This document shows positions 7,881-16,881 of a stretch of DNA of 64,000 nucleotides, piece after piece. The number at the start of each line of letters is the position of its first letter. Position 1 is the stretch's first letter. The stretch is from contig JAHDIN010000005.1 of assembly GCA_020630775.1 (NCBI GenBank), forward strand, positions 25,463 to 89,462, in the 5' to 3' direction. This stretch comes from Saprospiraceae bacterium (lineage in GTDB: Bacteria; Bacteroidota; Bacteroidia; Chitinophagales; Saprospiraceae). Below the pieces are notes generated by a model. It was not told the origin of the DNA and ran no database searches. It saw only the letters and a list, made by a program, of their open reading frames with translations. A program made the position numbers and the translations under genes.

Positions 7881-8660
7881 TTATAAGCTATCTTTTATGA
7901 ATTGACTTAATGCTTTTTCTGGTTTTGATGATTTCATAAAGTGTTCGCCAATAAGAAAGCCATCAAAATTTGCTGCTTTAAGTTTTTTGACGACTTCAGG
8001 ATTGGAGATCCCACTTTCTGAAATGCATACTCTATCTTTTGGTAATGACTGTCTTATGTTTATGCTGTGTTCATAATTAACATCAAAAGTTTTTAGGTTT
8101 CGATTATTTACGCCAATGATATCTATTTCGTTATTTATCTTTTTCAATTCTTCAGGATCATGAATTTCGCAGATGATTTCCAAATCCAAACTATGAGCTA
8201 TCTCTGTAAATTTTGAAATCTCTTCTTTCGACAGTATGGCCGCTATTAATAAAATGAGATCAGCGCCCATGCTTTTGCTTTCATGTATTTGATAACTGTC
8301 TACGATGAACTCTTTTCTTAGTATTGGGATATCCACAAGAGTTCTTATTTGATGGAAATCATTGTCCTGGGCCCCAAAGAAAGTTTTATCTGTTAATACA
8401 GAAATGGCCGATGCACCTCCTTTTTGATAATTTAAAGCCACAGAGGTAGAGTGGTCATGTACGTTTATTAGGTCTTTAGAAGGTGATTTACGTTTGAACT
8501 CTGCAATGATATGCGTTTCCTCACTGCCCAATGCATGAGCCAGTTTATAGCATTGACGCTGATAATGCGGACTAGCTGAAAGGGCTTCGAGAGATATTGT
8601 TTTTCGAGTATTATTGACTTCTTCGATTTTGTACTTATATATTTTTTCAAGAATATTCAT
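7881..8660 (-). CDS. trpC: Indole-3-glycerol phosphate synthase
   Basis: Closes the indole ring from carboxyphenylaminodeoxyribulose phosphate. It has 259 residues, normal for a single-function TrpC. The conserved N-terminal active-site block IIAEFKRKSPSK is at 51-62 with E54 and K56; LRKEFIVD and IGVNNRNLKTF follow, and VCISESGIS with IGEHFMKS forms the phosphate end. Its start codon overlaps the trpD stop by 4 bases. Confidence 0.95.
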   Translation of the reverse strand: MNILEKIYKYKIEEVNNTRKTISLEALSASPHYQRQCYKLAHALGSEETHIIAEFKRKSPSKDLINVHDHSTSVALNYQKGGASAISVLTDKTFFGAQDNDFHQIRTLVDIPILRKEFIVDSYQIHESKSMGADLILLIAAILSKEEISKFTEIAHSLDLEIICEIHDPEELKKINNEIDIIGVNNRNLKTFDVNYEHSINIRQSLPKDRVCISESGISNPEVVKKLKAANFDGFLIGEHFMKSSKPEKALSQFIKDSL

Positions 8661-9649
8661 GATAGTTCAACAACCTTTTCAAGTGTTTTAAATGCTGATC
8701 CATTTTCTAATGCTTCTTTCCCAATTTCATAGCATTCTGAAAGTGTTTTCTGCGTTTCAAAATTTTTAATGGCTACTGCAGCATTGGCTAAAACAACTTC
8801 TGTTTGAGTGGCACTTGCTTCGTTTTTTAAAATGCTGGTAAGAATATCTCCAGCTTCAGCAATACTTTCCCCGCCGAAAAGGGCTTCTGCTTTTTTAGCA
8901 GCTAGATTAAAATCGGACGCATTCACTAATTTTTCCCCGTGTCTTTGGATGACCAAAGCATCTCCAGTCAAAGACAATTCATCATAACCATCCAATGCAT
9001 GAATGACGGAATAGTTTCTATTTTCTTTATCAAGGATGTAATTATAAAGGCGAGCCAATTCTAGTGAAAAGACACCAACTGATTGGTGTGTGGGTCTAGC
9101 AGGATTAACTAGTGGTCCAAGCATATTGAAAAAGGTCTTCACGCCCAACTCTCTTCTAATCGGTGCTACAAACTTCATAGCTGGATGGAAAAGTGGGGCA
9201 TGTATAAAACAAATATTACTAGCATCTAATTGCCTTTTAAGTTTGTCTACGTCATCTGAAAATTTATAACCAAGATGCTCCAATACATTTGAAGAACCAC
9301 ATATAGACGAAACACCATAGTTGCCGTGCTTGCTTACTTTGTATCCTGCGCCTGCTACAATAAATGCTGTCGTTGTAGAGATGTTGAAAGTATTTTTACC
9401 ATCACCTCCAGTACCGCACAAATCCGTTGATTCGACACCATCTAAATCTATAGGTTTACATAATTCTAATAAGGCATCTTTAAAACCAGTCAGTTCTTCT
9501 ACGTCAACAGACCGCATCATAAATACTGTGATAAAGGAAGCCACTTGAGAGCTATTGTATTCTCCTTTAGAGATCTTGATTAGAATCTCTTTCGATTGTT
9601 CTCTTGTGAGATGATTATGATCAAATAAGTAATTAAGTATTGCCTTCAT
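8657..9649 (-). CDS. trpD: Anthranilate phosphoribosyltransferase
   Basis: Transfers the phosphoribosyl group of PRPP to anthranilate. It has 330 residues, as usual. The diphosphate-binding motif GTGGDGK is at 79-85, and KHGN at 107-110 is the second conserved block, followed by a glycine/serine-rich loop. It is separate from the glutaminase trpG, which lies 1 base upstream in the operon. Overlaps trpC by 4 bases. Confidence 0.95.
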   Translation of the reverse strand: MKAILNYLFDHNHLTREQSKEILIKISKGEYNSSQVASFITVFMMRSVDVEELTGFKDALLELCKPIDLDGVESTDLCGTGGDGKNTFNISTTTAFIVAGAGYKVSKHGNYGVSSICGSSNVLEHLGYKFSDDVDKLKRQLDASNICFIHAPLFHPAMKFVAPIRRELGVKTFFNMLGPLVNPARPTHQSVGVFSLELARLYNYILDKENRNYSVIHALDGYDELSLTGDALVIQRHGEKLVNASDFNLAAKKAEALFGGESIAEAGDILTSILKNEASATQTEVVLANAAVAIKNFETQKTLSECYEIGKEALENGSAFKTLEKVVELS

Positions 9650-9650
9650 C

Positions 9651-10223
9651 TTATAGCTTTAAAAAATTAGCGATCATAGTATTGCCTTCTGGTGTCATGA
9701 TAGATTCTGGGTGAAATTGGACAGCATATAAAGGATATTCGTTATGTTCAATACCCATGACTTCGTCATCTTTATCGATACAGTTAATTTTTAATTCGTC
9801 TGGAAATCCATTTTTATCTGCCACCCATGAATGATATCTGCCCGCCATAAAAGGGTCAGGAATGTTTTCGTAAATGGGACTTTGACTTGAGATAAACATT
9901 TCCGTTTCTATGCCGTGTAGCACTGTTGCTAAGTTTTTTAATCGGCCCCCTAAAGCAACGACAATGGACTGCAGGCCTAGGCATACACCAAATATCTTTT
10001 TACTGGATTTATAAGTTTTAATTAAGTCTAAGCAAATGCCAGATTCTTCAGGTAAGCCTGGGCCAGGTGAAATGATGATGTGTTCATATCTGTCGCATGC
10101 TGGCACATCAATTTGGTCGTTTCTAAATACGTCAGGTGCTTGTCCAGTAATTTCTTCTACGGCATGTACCAAATTGTAGGTGAATGAATCGTAATTATCT
10201 AATATTAATATATTCGATGACAT
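9651..10223 (-). CDS. trpG: Anthranilate synthase component II (glutamine amidotransferase)
   Basis: Supplies ammonia from glutamine to TrpE. From the chosen ATG (10223) it has 190 residues, with catalytic C81 (FGVCLGLQ), H171 and E173 (FHPES), and an oxyanion-region PGPG. I prefer this start because MSSNILILDNYDSFTYNL begins like other TrpG/PabA proteins and lies 4 bases past the trpE stop; an ATG at 10247 would add eight residues and overlap trpE by 20 bases. It could also serve folate synthesis as PabA, but its operon position argues for TrpG. Confidence 0.93.
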   Translation of the reverse strand: MSSNILILDNYDSFTYNLVHAVEEITGQAPDVFRNDQIDVPACDRYEHIIISPGPGLPEESGICLDLIKTYKSSKKIFGVCLGLQSIVVALGGRLKNLATVLHGIETEMFISSQSPIYENIPDPFMAGRYHSWVADKNGFPDELKINCIDKDDEVMGIEHNEYPLYAVQFHPESIMTPEGNTMIANFLKL

Positions 10224-10227
10224 AGGT

Positions 10228-11607
10228 TTAATAGTTTTGGGCGTCACTAATAGCTTTCTTAAGGGCGCCTAATTTGTTATTTACTTCTTGTAGTTCTTTT
10301 TCTTCGTTTGAGTCTATGACTATACCTGCGCCTGCTTGATAATGTAGTTTGTTATTTATAGCTAAAAAGGATCTAATTAAAATGGCCTGATTGATATCAC
10401 CATTTAAGCCAAGCATGCCAATAGCGCCTCCATAGAAACCTCTCTTAGTATTTTCTAGTTTATCAATTATTTGCATCGCTTTATATTTCGGTGCACCAGA
10501 TAGCGTCCCTGCCGGAAAGGTATCTGCATATACTTTTAAAGCATCATTTTTATCTTTTAGTTTACCTTCTACTATTGAGGTAAGGTGAATTACATGACTG
10601 AAGTATTGAATTTCTTTTAGCTTTTTTACATGTACATTCTTGGCGTGTCTACTTAAGTCGTTTCTTGCTAAGTCTACGAGCATGACATGTTCTGCATTTT
10701 CCTTTGGGTCTTTTCTTAATGCTTCTGCTTGCTCCAAATCTGTGGCATGATGCCCTGTTCTTTTAAATGTCCCCGCTATGGGATGAATTTCTGCAAATTG
10801 ATTTGAGATAACAATTTGTGCTTCAGGAGAAGAACCAAAGATTCTGTAATCACCATATTCAAAGAAGTACAGGTATGGACTAGGGTTGATAGATCTTAGT
10901 CTTCGGTAAACATTAAATACATCGCCTTGATAAGATTGGTTAAATGCCCTTGAAAGGACTATTTGGAATATATCTCCTCTTTGCAAATGCTCTTTGGCTA
11001 CACGGATATTATTCTTAAATGTTTCTCCGTCAATATTGCTGCCTTCTTCTCCAGTAATTTTAAAATCAAAAGTGAGGACATCTTGATAGTTTAATTGCTG
11101 TATGATTTTATCTATTTGACTTTCTTCACTATCCGAAAGGTACTCTCTGATTTCTAGAGTAGAATGATGATGGTCGAAGATGAGAATGTATTTGTAAAAG
11201 TCATATCTCAAGACCGGCGTACCAAGATCTGCTTTTGCATCATTTAGTTCAATAGTTTCAAAAAACTCTACAGATTCAAAATTTGAATAGCCAAAAATAC
11301 CGTCAGAGCCGTCTTGTTCATCTATTTCAATTTGATCAATAAAAGCATCTATTTGATTCAGGACTGTATGCTTTGAAAGACCAGATTGGTTGGTCTCTTT
11401 TTGATTGTATGCAATAAAGCTATTGTCTTTAATCCTGATTCCCTCGAGTGCCTTAAAGCATATAAAAGATCGGCTATTTTCCTTAGAGGAATAGTCGGAA
11501 CTCTCTAACAAAAGTACTTGATGATATTTTTGTCTCAGTTTTAGGAATGTCCCAACAGGCGTGTAGAGGTCACTTAATATGCGTTTAGTATGCTTTGTGT
11601 ATTTCAT
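10228..11607 (-). CDS. trpE: Anthranilate synthase component I
   Basis: Converts chorismate and ammonia to anthranilate, the first committed step of tryptophan synthesis. It has 459 residues. The feedback-inhibition motif LLES lies at 33-36, so the enzyme is probably inhibited by tryptophan. The chorismate-binding core carries NPSPYLYFFE (241-250), HPIAGTFKRTG (275-285), HVMLVDLARNDL (307-318) and FPAGTLSGAPK (364-374). It is the first structural gene after the trpL leader and terminator, whose U-run ends 11 bases before the start codon. Transcription should therefore be set by attenuation and activity by feedback. Confidence 0.96.
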   Translation of the reverse strand: MKYTKHTKRILSDLYTPVGTFLKLRQKYHQVLLLESSDYSSKENSRSFICFKALEGIRIKDNSFIAYNQKETNQSGLSKHTVLNQIDAFIDQIEIDEQDGSDGIFGYSNFESVEFFETIELNDAKADLGTPVLRYDFYKYILIFDHHHSTLEIREYLSDSEESQIDKIIQQLNYQDVLTFDFKITGEEGSNIDGETFKNNIRVAKEHLQRGDIFQIVLSRAFNQSYQGDVFNVYRRLRSINPSPYLYFFEYGDYRIFGSSPEAQIVISNQFAEIHPIAGTFKRTGHHATDLEQAEALRKDPKENAEHVMLVDLARNDLSRHAKNVHVKKLKEIQYFSHVIHLTSIVEGKLKDKNDALKVYADTFPAGTLSGAPKYKAMQIIDKLENTKRGFYGGAIGMLGLNGDINQAILIRSFLAINNKLHYQAGAGIVIDSNEEKELQEVNNKLGALKKAISDAQNY

Positions 11608-11618
11608 TTAGTTTAATT

Positions 11619-11660
11619 CTAAAAAACAGAAAAGGCTTGTCGGGTGTCGACAAGCCTTTT
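11619..11660 (-). terminator. trp attenuator: intrinsic terminator in the trpE leader
   Basis: Read leftward, AAAAGGCTTGTCG (11660-11648) and CGACAAGCCTTTT (11642-11630) form a perfect 13-bp stem with a 5-nt loop, followed by CTGTTTTTT. It lies after the leader peptide stop and just before trpE, where an attenuator terminator belongs. Confidence 0.88.
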
Positions 11661-11682
11661 ATATATTGTTAATACTGATAAT

Positions 11683-11692
11683 AAGCTACATC
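11683..11692 (-). promoter_or_regulatory. Candidate antiterminator strand of the trp attenuator
   Basis: Read leftward, GATGTAGCTT can pair (with G-U pairs and one bulge) with the GGCTTGTC part of the terminator's 5' arm. It overlaps the trpL stop codon. A ribosome stalled on the Trp codons at 11719-11727 would leave it free; one reaching the stop would cover it. Pairing was done by eye. Confidence 0.5.
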
Positions 11693-11748
11693 TTACCCAA
11701 ATTGTGAGTATAAATGCACCACCACCATGTATTTGTAATTCTTCGCAT
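11686..11748 (-). CDS. trpL: trp operon leader peptide with three tandem Trp codons
   Basis: A 20-codon frame (ATG 11748, stop TAG 11688-11686) contains TGG TGG TGG as codons 8 to 10, followed by cysteine; the peptide ends in NLGKM. Tryptophan is rare, so three in a row in a short frame between a gene end and trpE, upstream of a strong terminator, is the hallmark of ribosome-mediated attenuation. Predicted logic: when charged tRNA-Trp is short, the ribosome stalls on the Trp codons, an alternative pairing forms and trpE-A is transcribed; otherwise the terminator folds. A TAGATTTG box lies 4 bases before the ATG, so the leader may be translated from a transcript with almost no 5' untranslated region. 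Confidence 0.88.
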   Translation of the reverse strand: MRRITNTWWWCIYTHNLGKM

Positions 11749-11752
11749 GATT

Positions 11753-11760
11753 CAAATCTA
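11753..11760 (-). promoter_or_regulatory. Candidate trp operon promoter -7 box
   Basis: TAGATTTG matches the Bacteroidota -7 consensus TAnnTTTG exactly and ends 4 bases before the trpL ATG. No good -33 TTTG is found 19-21 bases upstream, which lowers confidence. Confidence 0.5.
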
Positions 11761-11780
11761 TATCAATCTCAATAATTTTC

Positions 11781-14700
11781 CTAATCTTTTTTCTTCTTTT
11801 TAAATGGATTCCATCCATCTAACTTAGCTTTAATCGAATCAGCTTCAGATTTGCCGCTGTCTTTCAAAAGTCCTCCAAGTTTATCTTCCAAGATACTACC
11901 TAGGGTGTCTGTGACTTCTCCAGCAACTGTAGAATCAATTCTATTTTTGATTTCTTCTTTTACAATGTCTTTGGCCTCATCAGTCTTTTTCTCTAACTCA
12001 GATTTCGCTACTGCTTTTAAAGTATCTGTCTTCTCTTTGACAACTGCAGTAACTGTATCCTTTAATGCCTCAGTTCGTTTTTCAGCTTCTTGCTGAAGGG
12101 TGTCCATCAATATTTCTTTTTGTTTGTTGACTTCATCTGCAACGACTTGTTTTAAGGTTTTACCACCGCTGCCTACAGGTATTATTTTTACTTTTGGTTT
12201 TAGTATTGTGCCAGTTAGGAAAATATCTAGGTAAACATAGTCTCCCAATGAAATATCAACACCTCGGCTCTTAGCTTGCTTTTCTATTTCTGACATTCCC
12301 ATTTCCAAGGTCTTGCCTAATTGTGCTTTACTGAGTTTTTCACGAGGTATTTTGGCATTTATCGTATAGTCTAAATTTTGATCTATGGAATGTCGACCTC
12401 CAACATTGAAATTCATACCGTCGAATTCATAGTCATGAGGTTTTAAAATAACGTATCCATCTTTAACTTCAAACCAGTTTTTAGAATCTTTAATATTGAC
12501 ATTTTTGAAAGAGGATATGCCTAATTGATCTCCAATGTTTTGTAGTGGTTTAAAGCCATCAATAGTTCCTTGGATAGTTTCCATGAAGCCCGAAGCATCA
12601 ATCTTGAATAGATCCGGCATCATATCTTTCTTTAGTGGTCCTTCAATAACTAGGGTAGAGTTGAAGACCCCATTGATGTATTGAGCCAAAGGTGCTAGAA
12701 TTTTGAAAGTTTCATTCTTTTCAATGAATCGTCCAAAATTCATATTGCTTATATCATATTTAAAGTTGAATAATGGGTTGCCTAAATCACTGCTATCGTA
12801 AGCACCTTCAAAATTGAATTTACCTTCGAACATATGTGCTACACCATTGGTTAGAGCAGCTATACCATCTTCGACATCTATTTTTCCAGATACTTTATTT
12901 AATACATAGTCATCATAAATTACTTCTCCAATTTCTGGATATATCTCTAGATCGAAATTTTTAGGCACTTCGACAACGCCATCTATCTCTTCTGAGGATC
13001 CTGACTCATTCATGTATTTGTTTGTATTCAATTTGTCAGTTTCAAAAAACAATTCTCCAGTCAATGTCTTTTCTTCAAATACAAAATCTATGATGTTGTT
13101 GAATTTTCCTCTCATTGCACTTGGAGAATTATCAAGCTTGAATGCTGAATTATTTATAGCAAGTGCGTTTTGGTCATAGCTGATATTTGTACTGAGATTT
13201 TTGATGTCATAATTTTCGTAACGAATGTCTTCAATAGAAAACTGTCCATCCAGTTTGTAATTCTTGAATGTGTCATAATTGCTTGTAATTGTATCAGAAC
13301 TTGTTTGTTCTTTACTTGACCAAGCGTACAACTCATCTAGGTCAAGTAGCTTGCTAATACTCTTTATTTTAGTTGTGACCAATTGATCACTTCCAAGAGC
13401 ATTCAAAGGATTGATGACATCTATATCTCCATTGAAATCACTTTTGCCAATAGTTAAGTTATTGAATGAACTGTTGATTTTAGAAGGATTCAGTTCAGCA
13501 TCAAAATTGTTTAGATTTATAGCCAACTCGTCATAAATTAAATCTACATTCTCTCCTTTTACAGAGCCATCAAAATCTATGTTTGTATAATTACTGCTTT
13601 CTATGTCGCTCTGTCTCGCATCAATTTTGAAGTCAGAGTTGATAATGCCAGACCTTATGTCATATTCAGGAATAGGGAATGCTTCAGAAAATTTCTTGAG
13701 ATCTATTGTTCCAATATTAGAAGCTTTAATGTGTGCATTGTTAAAAATGTTATTAACTATCAAATCTCCTTTCATCTCATCGCCATCAATATTGAAGTTG
13801 TAGGTAGGTATATTGACTGATAGGTCATTCCATGCACCTTCATTAGCGGTTACGCCCATTTTTAGGTCAATGTCTTCTATCGGGTATTTTAGTGCAGGAT
13901 ACTTGACTTGACCGTTGTCTAAGTTGATATCAAAATTAACTTTTGGGAAGGTGCCTTTGTCTGCCAAGTATTTTCCATTGATAAGTCCTTTTATAGACCC
14001 AGTTCCTTTTGAAGAAATATTTTCAAAGTCCTTTGAAAAAGCATTAGGTATCAATGACAAAATTGAGGCAACGGAGTTATTAATAGCATTTAGTTTTAAG
14101 TCAAAATCAAATCCCTCATCTAATATTGTTGTAGTACCAACTATCTCGAAATGTAGACCATTAAGTTTAACTAAGTTTTCTTTGATAGTATAAACGTTTT
14201 GGTCAAGATCGATACCTAATTTAAGATCAGCATTTAGTTTTGCATTTTTCATATAAGGAATAGCGCCGTTATAAACACTGATTTCTTCTATGTCTGTTTC
14301 TGTATCCAGATCAAAAACGACGTTTTTGAATGCACCTCTTCCTGAGTGATTTATATCAGAGAGTACAGCTTTTGAATTTGATGTTTTATCGATATAAGAA
14401 AATTGGCCGTCTCTAATTTCATAGTATTCAATATTACCAAAGAGATCATTGTCTGAAGAGCTGTTGGCTGTTTCTTTTGTAATGTCATAATTAGCCTTTC
14501 CGTCTTCATTGACCTTTATATTTATGACTGGTCTGTCTAATAGAATTTCGCTGACAGTGATGCCTTCGCTTGATTTGATTATTGACTTCCAATCTGTAGC
14601 TAGGTATATTTCGTCGGCTTTCATTAAATTTTGACCTTCAAATGCGTCTACTCCTGTTAGGCTAGGCTGCGAAATCTCGATAGAGATTTTAGGAAATGCT

Positions 14701-14870
14701 TTAAATAATGAAAGATCAAGATCACTAAAATCCAATTCTGCATCTATGTTTTTGTTAGCCTCTTTTTTTATCGCTTCAGCGATTTGATCCTTAAAAAGAA
14801 TAGGTGCTAGTAACAATAAAACGATGAGTGCTACAAACAACCAGAATAATATTTTAAAAAATTTCTTCAT
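11781..14870 (-). CDS. AsmA-like envelope protein
   Basis: A 1029-residue protein with one N-terminal membrane anchor (about residues 5-27) followed by IAEAIKKEANKNIDAELDF, the typical AsmA-family opening. A long series of beta-strand repeats follows with motifs such as GLINGKYLAD, and YTINAKIPREKL sits near 850. AsmA/TamB-type proteins bridge the inner membrane and periplasm and are linked to phospholipid traffic or outer-membrane integrity. The last 120 residues form a charged, Lys/Glu-rich helical repeat region that could be amphipathic, ending in KKKKKD. It lies just upstream of trpL on the same strand, ending 32 bases before it, but is functionally unrelated to trp. Exact role unknown. 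Confidence 0.85.
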   Translation of the reverse strand: MKKFFKILFWLFVALIVLLLLAPILFKDQIAEAIKKEANKNIDAELDFSDLDLSLFKAFPKISIEISQPSLTGVDAFEGQNLMKADEIYLATDWKSIIKSSEGITVSEILLDRPVINIKVNEDGKANYDITKETANSSSDNDLFGNIEYYEIRDGQFSYIDKTSNSKAVLSDINHSGRGAFKNVVFDLDTETDIEEISVYNGAIPYMKNAKLNADLKLGIDLDQNVYTIKENLVKLNGLHFEIVGTTTILDEGFDFDLKLNAINNSVASILSLIPNAFSKDFENISSKGTGSIKGLINGKYLADKGTFPKVNFDINLDNGQVKYPALKYPIEDIDLKMGVTANEGAWNDLSVNIPTYNFNIDGDEMKGDLIVNNIFNNAHIKASNIGTIDLKKFSEAFPIPEYDIRSGIINSDFKIDARQSDIESSNYTNIDFDGSVKGENVDLIYDELAINLNNFDAELNPSKINSSFNNLTIGKSDFNGDIDVINPLNALGSDQLVTTKIKSISKLLDLDELYAWSSKEQTSSDTITSNYDTFKNYKLDGQFSIEDIRYENYDIKNLSTNISYDQNALAINNSAFKLDNSPSAMRGKFNNIIDFVFEEKTLTGELFFETDKLNTNKYMNESGSSEEIDGVVEVPKNFDLEIYPEIGEVIYDDYVLNKVSGKIDVEDGIAALTNGVAHMFEGKFNFEGAYDSSDLGNPLFNFKYDISNMNFGRFIEKNETFKILAPLAQYINGVFNSTLVIEGPLKKDMMPDLFKIDASGFMETIQGTIDGFKPLQNIGDQLGISSFKNVNIKDSKNWFEVKDGYVILKPHDYEFDGMNFNVGGRHSIDQNLDYTINAKIPREKLSKAQLGKTLEMGMSEIEKQAKSRGVDISLGDYVYLDIFLTGTILKPKVKIIPVGSGGKTLKQVVADEVNKQKEILMDTLQQEAEKRTEALKDTVTAVVKEKTDTLKAVAKSELEKKTDEAKDIVKEEIKNRIDSTVAGEVTDTLGSILEDKLGGLLKDSGKSEADSIKAKLDGWNPFKKKKKD

Positions 14871-15027
14871 ATTGCTTCTTTTCTGCTAAATGTTAAAGCT
14901 TATAACGGTATGATAATCTTAATTACTCCGAAATTCACCAAATTATGATTTTCTTAAGGCAAAAAACGGTGAAAACCCTTTTGAGTGCTCAGTATTTCCC
15001 CTTAAAAATTGCAAATATATCACCAGC

Positions 15028-16479
15028 TTGACTGCTATTTTAGACATACGTGATTTAAACCTTTATATAGGTCCAAATAAAAGCAAGTATCATATTTTAA
15101 AGGATATTAATTGTGTTTTTATAAAAGGGAATATTAGTGCTGTTGTTGGCGCTTCTGGCAGCGGTAAAAGTATGTTTCTGAGGTCGCTTCTTAATCTCTT
15201 TGATACTTTTGACCATTGTCAAATTGAAGGACATATCCTTTTTCATAAAAAAGAAAGCGTAGCCGATATATTACAGTTATCAAATCAAGATTTATCTGAT
15301 TATAGGGCAAAGCAAGTCGGTATTGTGTTTCAGCAATCTGCGAGTGTTTTAAATCCAAGTCAAAAGATTGGACAACAGTTGGTGGATTGTTTGTGGGCGG
15401 AAGGATTGTCAAAAAAGGATAAGCGCGATAAGGCAAAAGGGTACTTAGAATCTGTAGAATTGAGTGATTCAGATAGGTATTTTAATGCTTATCCCCATCA
15501 ATTATCAGGGGGAGAGATTCAACGGGTCCTTATTTCAATGGCTCTAATTACAGAACCAGAATTAGTTTTAGCCGATGAGCCGTTTTCTAATCTTGATGAA
15601 GCGACAAGAAATGAGATTGTGGCTTTATTGTTAGAAAAGCAGAATAAGGAAAAGTTCACACTGATTATTTCTTCTCATGACTTGGCTTTTTGTCGAAGAT
15701 ATGCTGATGACATTTTTCAAATGGATAATGGTCACTTAAGTGCTTATGAATCCAAAAAGGATATGTCGTTTTCTTGGCCCAAGAGGAATGAGGCATTAAC
15801 GAAGCCATTCATAGAATTAAAGTCGGTTACGAAAAAATATAAACATGGAGGAGTATTAAGCTTTAAGAAAAAAACTGTAGAAGTACTTCATGATTTTTCT
15901 ATGTCTATACTTAAAGGTGAGGTTTTGGGCTTGGTGGGTCCCTCTGGGTCTGGTAAATCGACAATTGCAAATATTCTTTGTGGTTTAGATGTAAACTATA
16001 AAGGCCAGTATTTTTTCGATAACCAAAACATTGGTCGATATAGCCAGTCTCAAATGAATGCATTTCGAAAAAAATGTCAAATCGTTTTTCAAGATCCACT
16101 TAAATCATTAGCGCCACATTTAACAATTTATAATCAACTTAAGGATGTAATCAATGCTATGCAATTAGATGAAGGTGATAAAGAGCTTTATGAAATGACT
16201 GAAACGTTTAAGCTCTCGAAGGATTTATTAAATAAACTGCCAAGACAATTATCGGGCGGTCAACGACAAAGATTTATGGTCATTAAGGCCTTGTTGCCTC
16301 ATCCTGAGTTTTTAATTTGTGATGAGATACTTTCATCGTTAGATGGTCAGAATAAAGATGTCATTTTGAAAGTTTTGTGTGAACGGAATGTTAATAAAGA
16401 TTTAACTATCCTGTATATATCGCATAATATGGCGCAAGTCGATGATATTTGTGATAGAATTATTCAAATAAACTCCTAG
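15028..16479 (+). CDS. Double ABC ATPase (Dpp/Opp/YejF-like)
   Basis: Two complete nucleotide-binding domains in one 483-residue chain. Domain 1 has Walker A GASGSGKS (41-48), signature LSGGEIQR (about 160) and Walker B LVLADEP. Domain 2 has Walker A GPSGSGKS (about 305), signature LSGGQRQR (about 408) and Walker B FLICDEI. The closest pattern is the fused peptide-transporter ATPase YejF or a DppD-DppF fusion. No permease or binding protein lies nearby, so substrate is open. I read the start as TTG at 15028 because no ATG fits before the first strand. It is divergent from the AsmA-like gene. Confidence 0.88.
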   Translation: MTAILDIRDLNLYIGPNKSKYHILKDINCVFIKGNISAVVGASGSGKSMFLRSLLNLFDTFDHCQIEGHILFHKKESVADILQLSNQDLSDYRAKQVGIVFQQSASVLNPSQKIGQQLVDCLWAEGLSKKDKRDKAKGYLESVELSDSDRYFNAYPHQLSGGEIQRVLISMALITEPELVLADEPFSNLDEATRNEIVALLLEKQNKEKFTLIISSHDLAFCRRYADDIFQMDNGHLSAYESKKDMSFSWPKRNEALTKPFIELKSVTKKYKHGGVLSFKKKTVEVLHDFSMSILKGEVLGLVGPSGSGKSTIANILCGLDVNYKGQYFFDNQNIGRYSQSQMNAFRKKCQIVFQDPLKSLAPHLTIYNQLKDVINAMQLDEGDKELYEMTETFKLSKDLLNKLPRQLSGGQRQRFMVIKALLPHPEFLICDEILSSLDGQNKDVILKVLCERNVNKDLTILYISHNMAQVDDICDRIIQINS

Positions 16480-16662
16480 GTTTTATATGTCTGTTTAATA
16501 TTTACCTAGATTTATTAGAAAATGTTTTAATATACTCGATATTATTAGATGAATTTTAGGTTGAAGTAGGTGCGAAAATAGAGCAGATCGAAAAGTTCAT
16601 CCCCATGTAACCTTTATTGGTATATTAACGTTTGATTATTATAGACGTTCAAATTCCTACAG

Positions 16663-16881
16663 ATGAAAAAATCTACTTTTAATCGCCTTCTTGCTATTTG
16701 TATCGGTGTTTCCCTTATTTGCACTGCTTATATCTCACACACCAAGAATCAATTGGATGCTAATTTAGATAGCGAAGTGGAGGATTTAGAGATACCACAA
16801 TCTAACTCAACTTTAAAAAGTGCTAAGATTTTTAGTCTGAAGTTAGATGAAGTATTAAGAAAAATAGTGAATGCTTATTAA
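16663..16881 (+). CDS. Small membrane-anchored or exported peptide, unknown
   Basis: A 72-residue frame with a basic N terminus and one hydrophobic segment (about residues 8-25), then an acidic stretch (NLDSEVEDLEIPQ) and a basic helical C terminus. It starts with ATG after a 183-bp gap and its stop overlaps the convergent fmt stop by 4 bases. I recognise no family. It could be a small secreted protein or a chance frame; the clean signal-like start favours a real gene. Confidence 0.45.
   Translation: MKKSTFNRLLAICIGVSLICTAYISHTKNQLDANLDSEVEDLEIPQSNSTLKSAKIFSLKLDEVLRKIVNAY

Noticed and set aside
10224..10247. Longer trpG start overlapping trpE by 20 bases
   Set aside because: The internal ATG gives the conserved N terminus and a clean 4-base gap after trpE.
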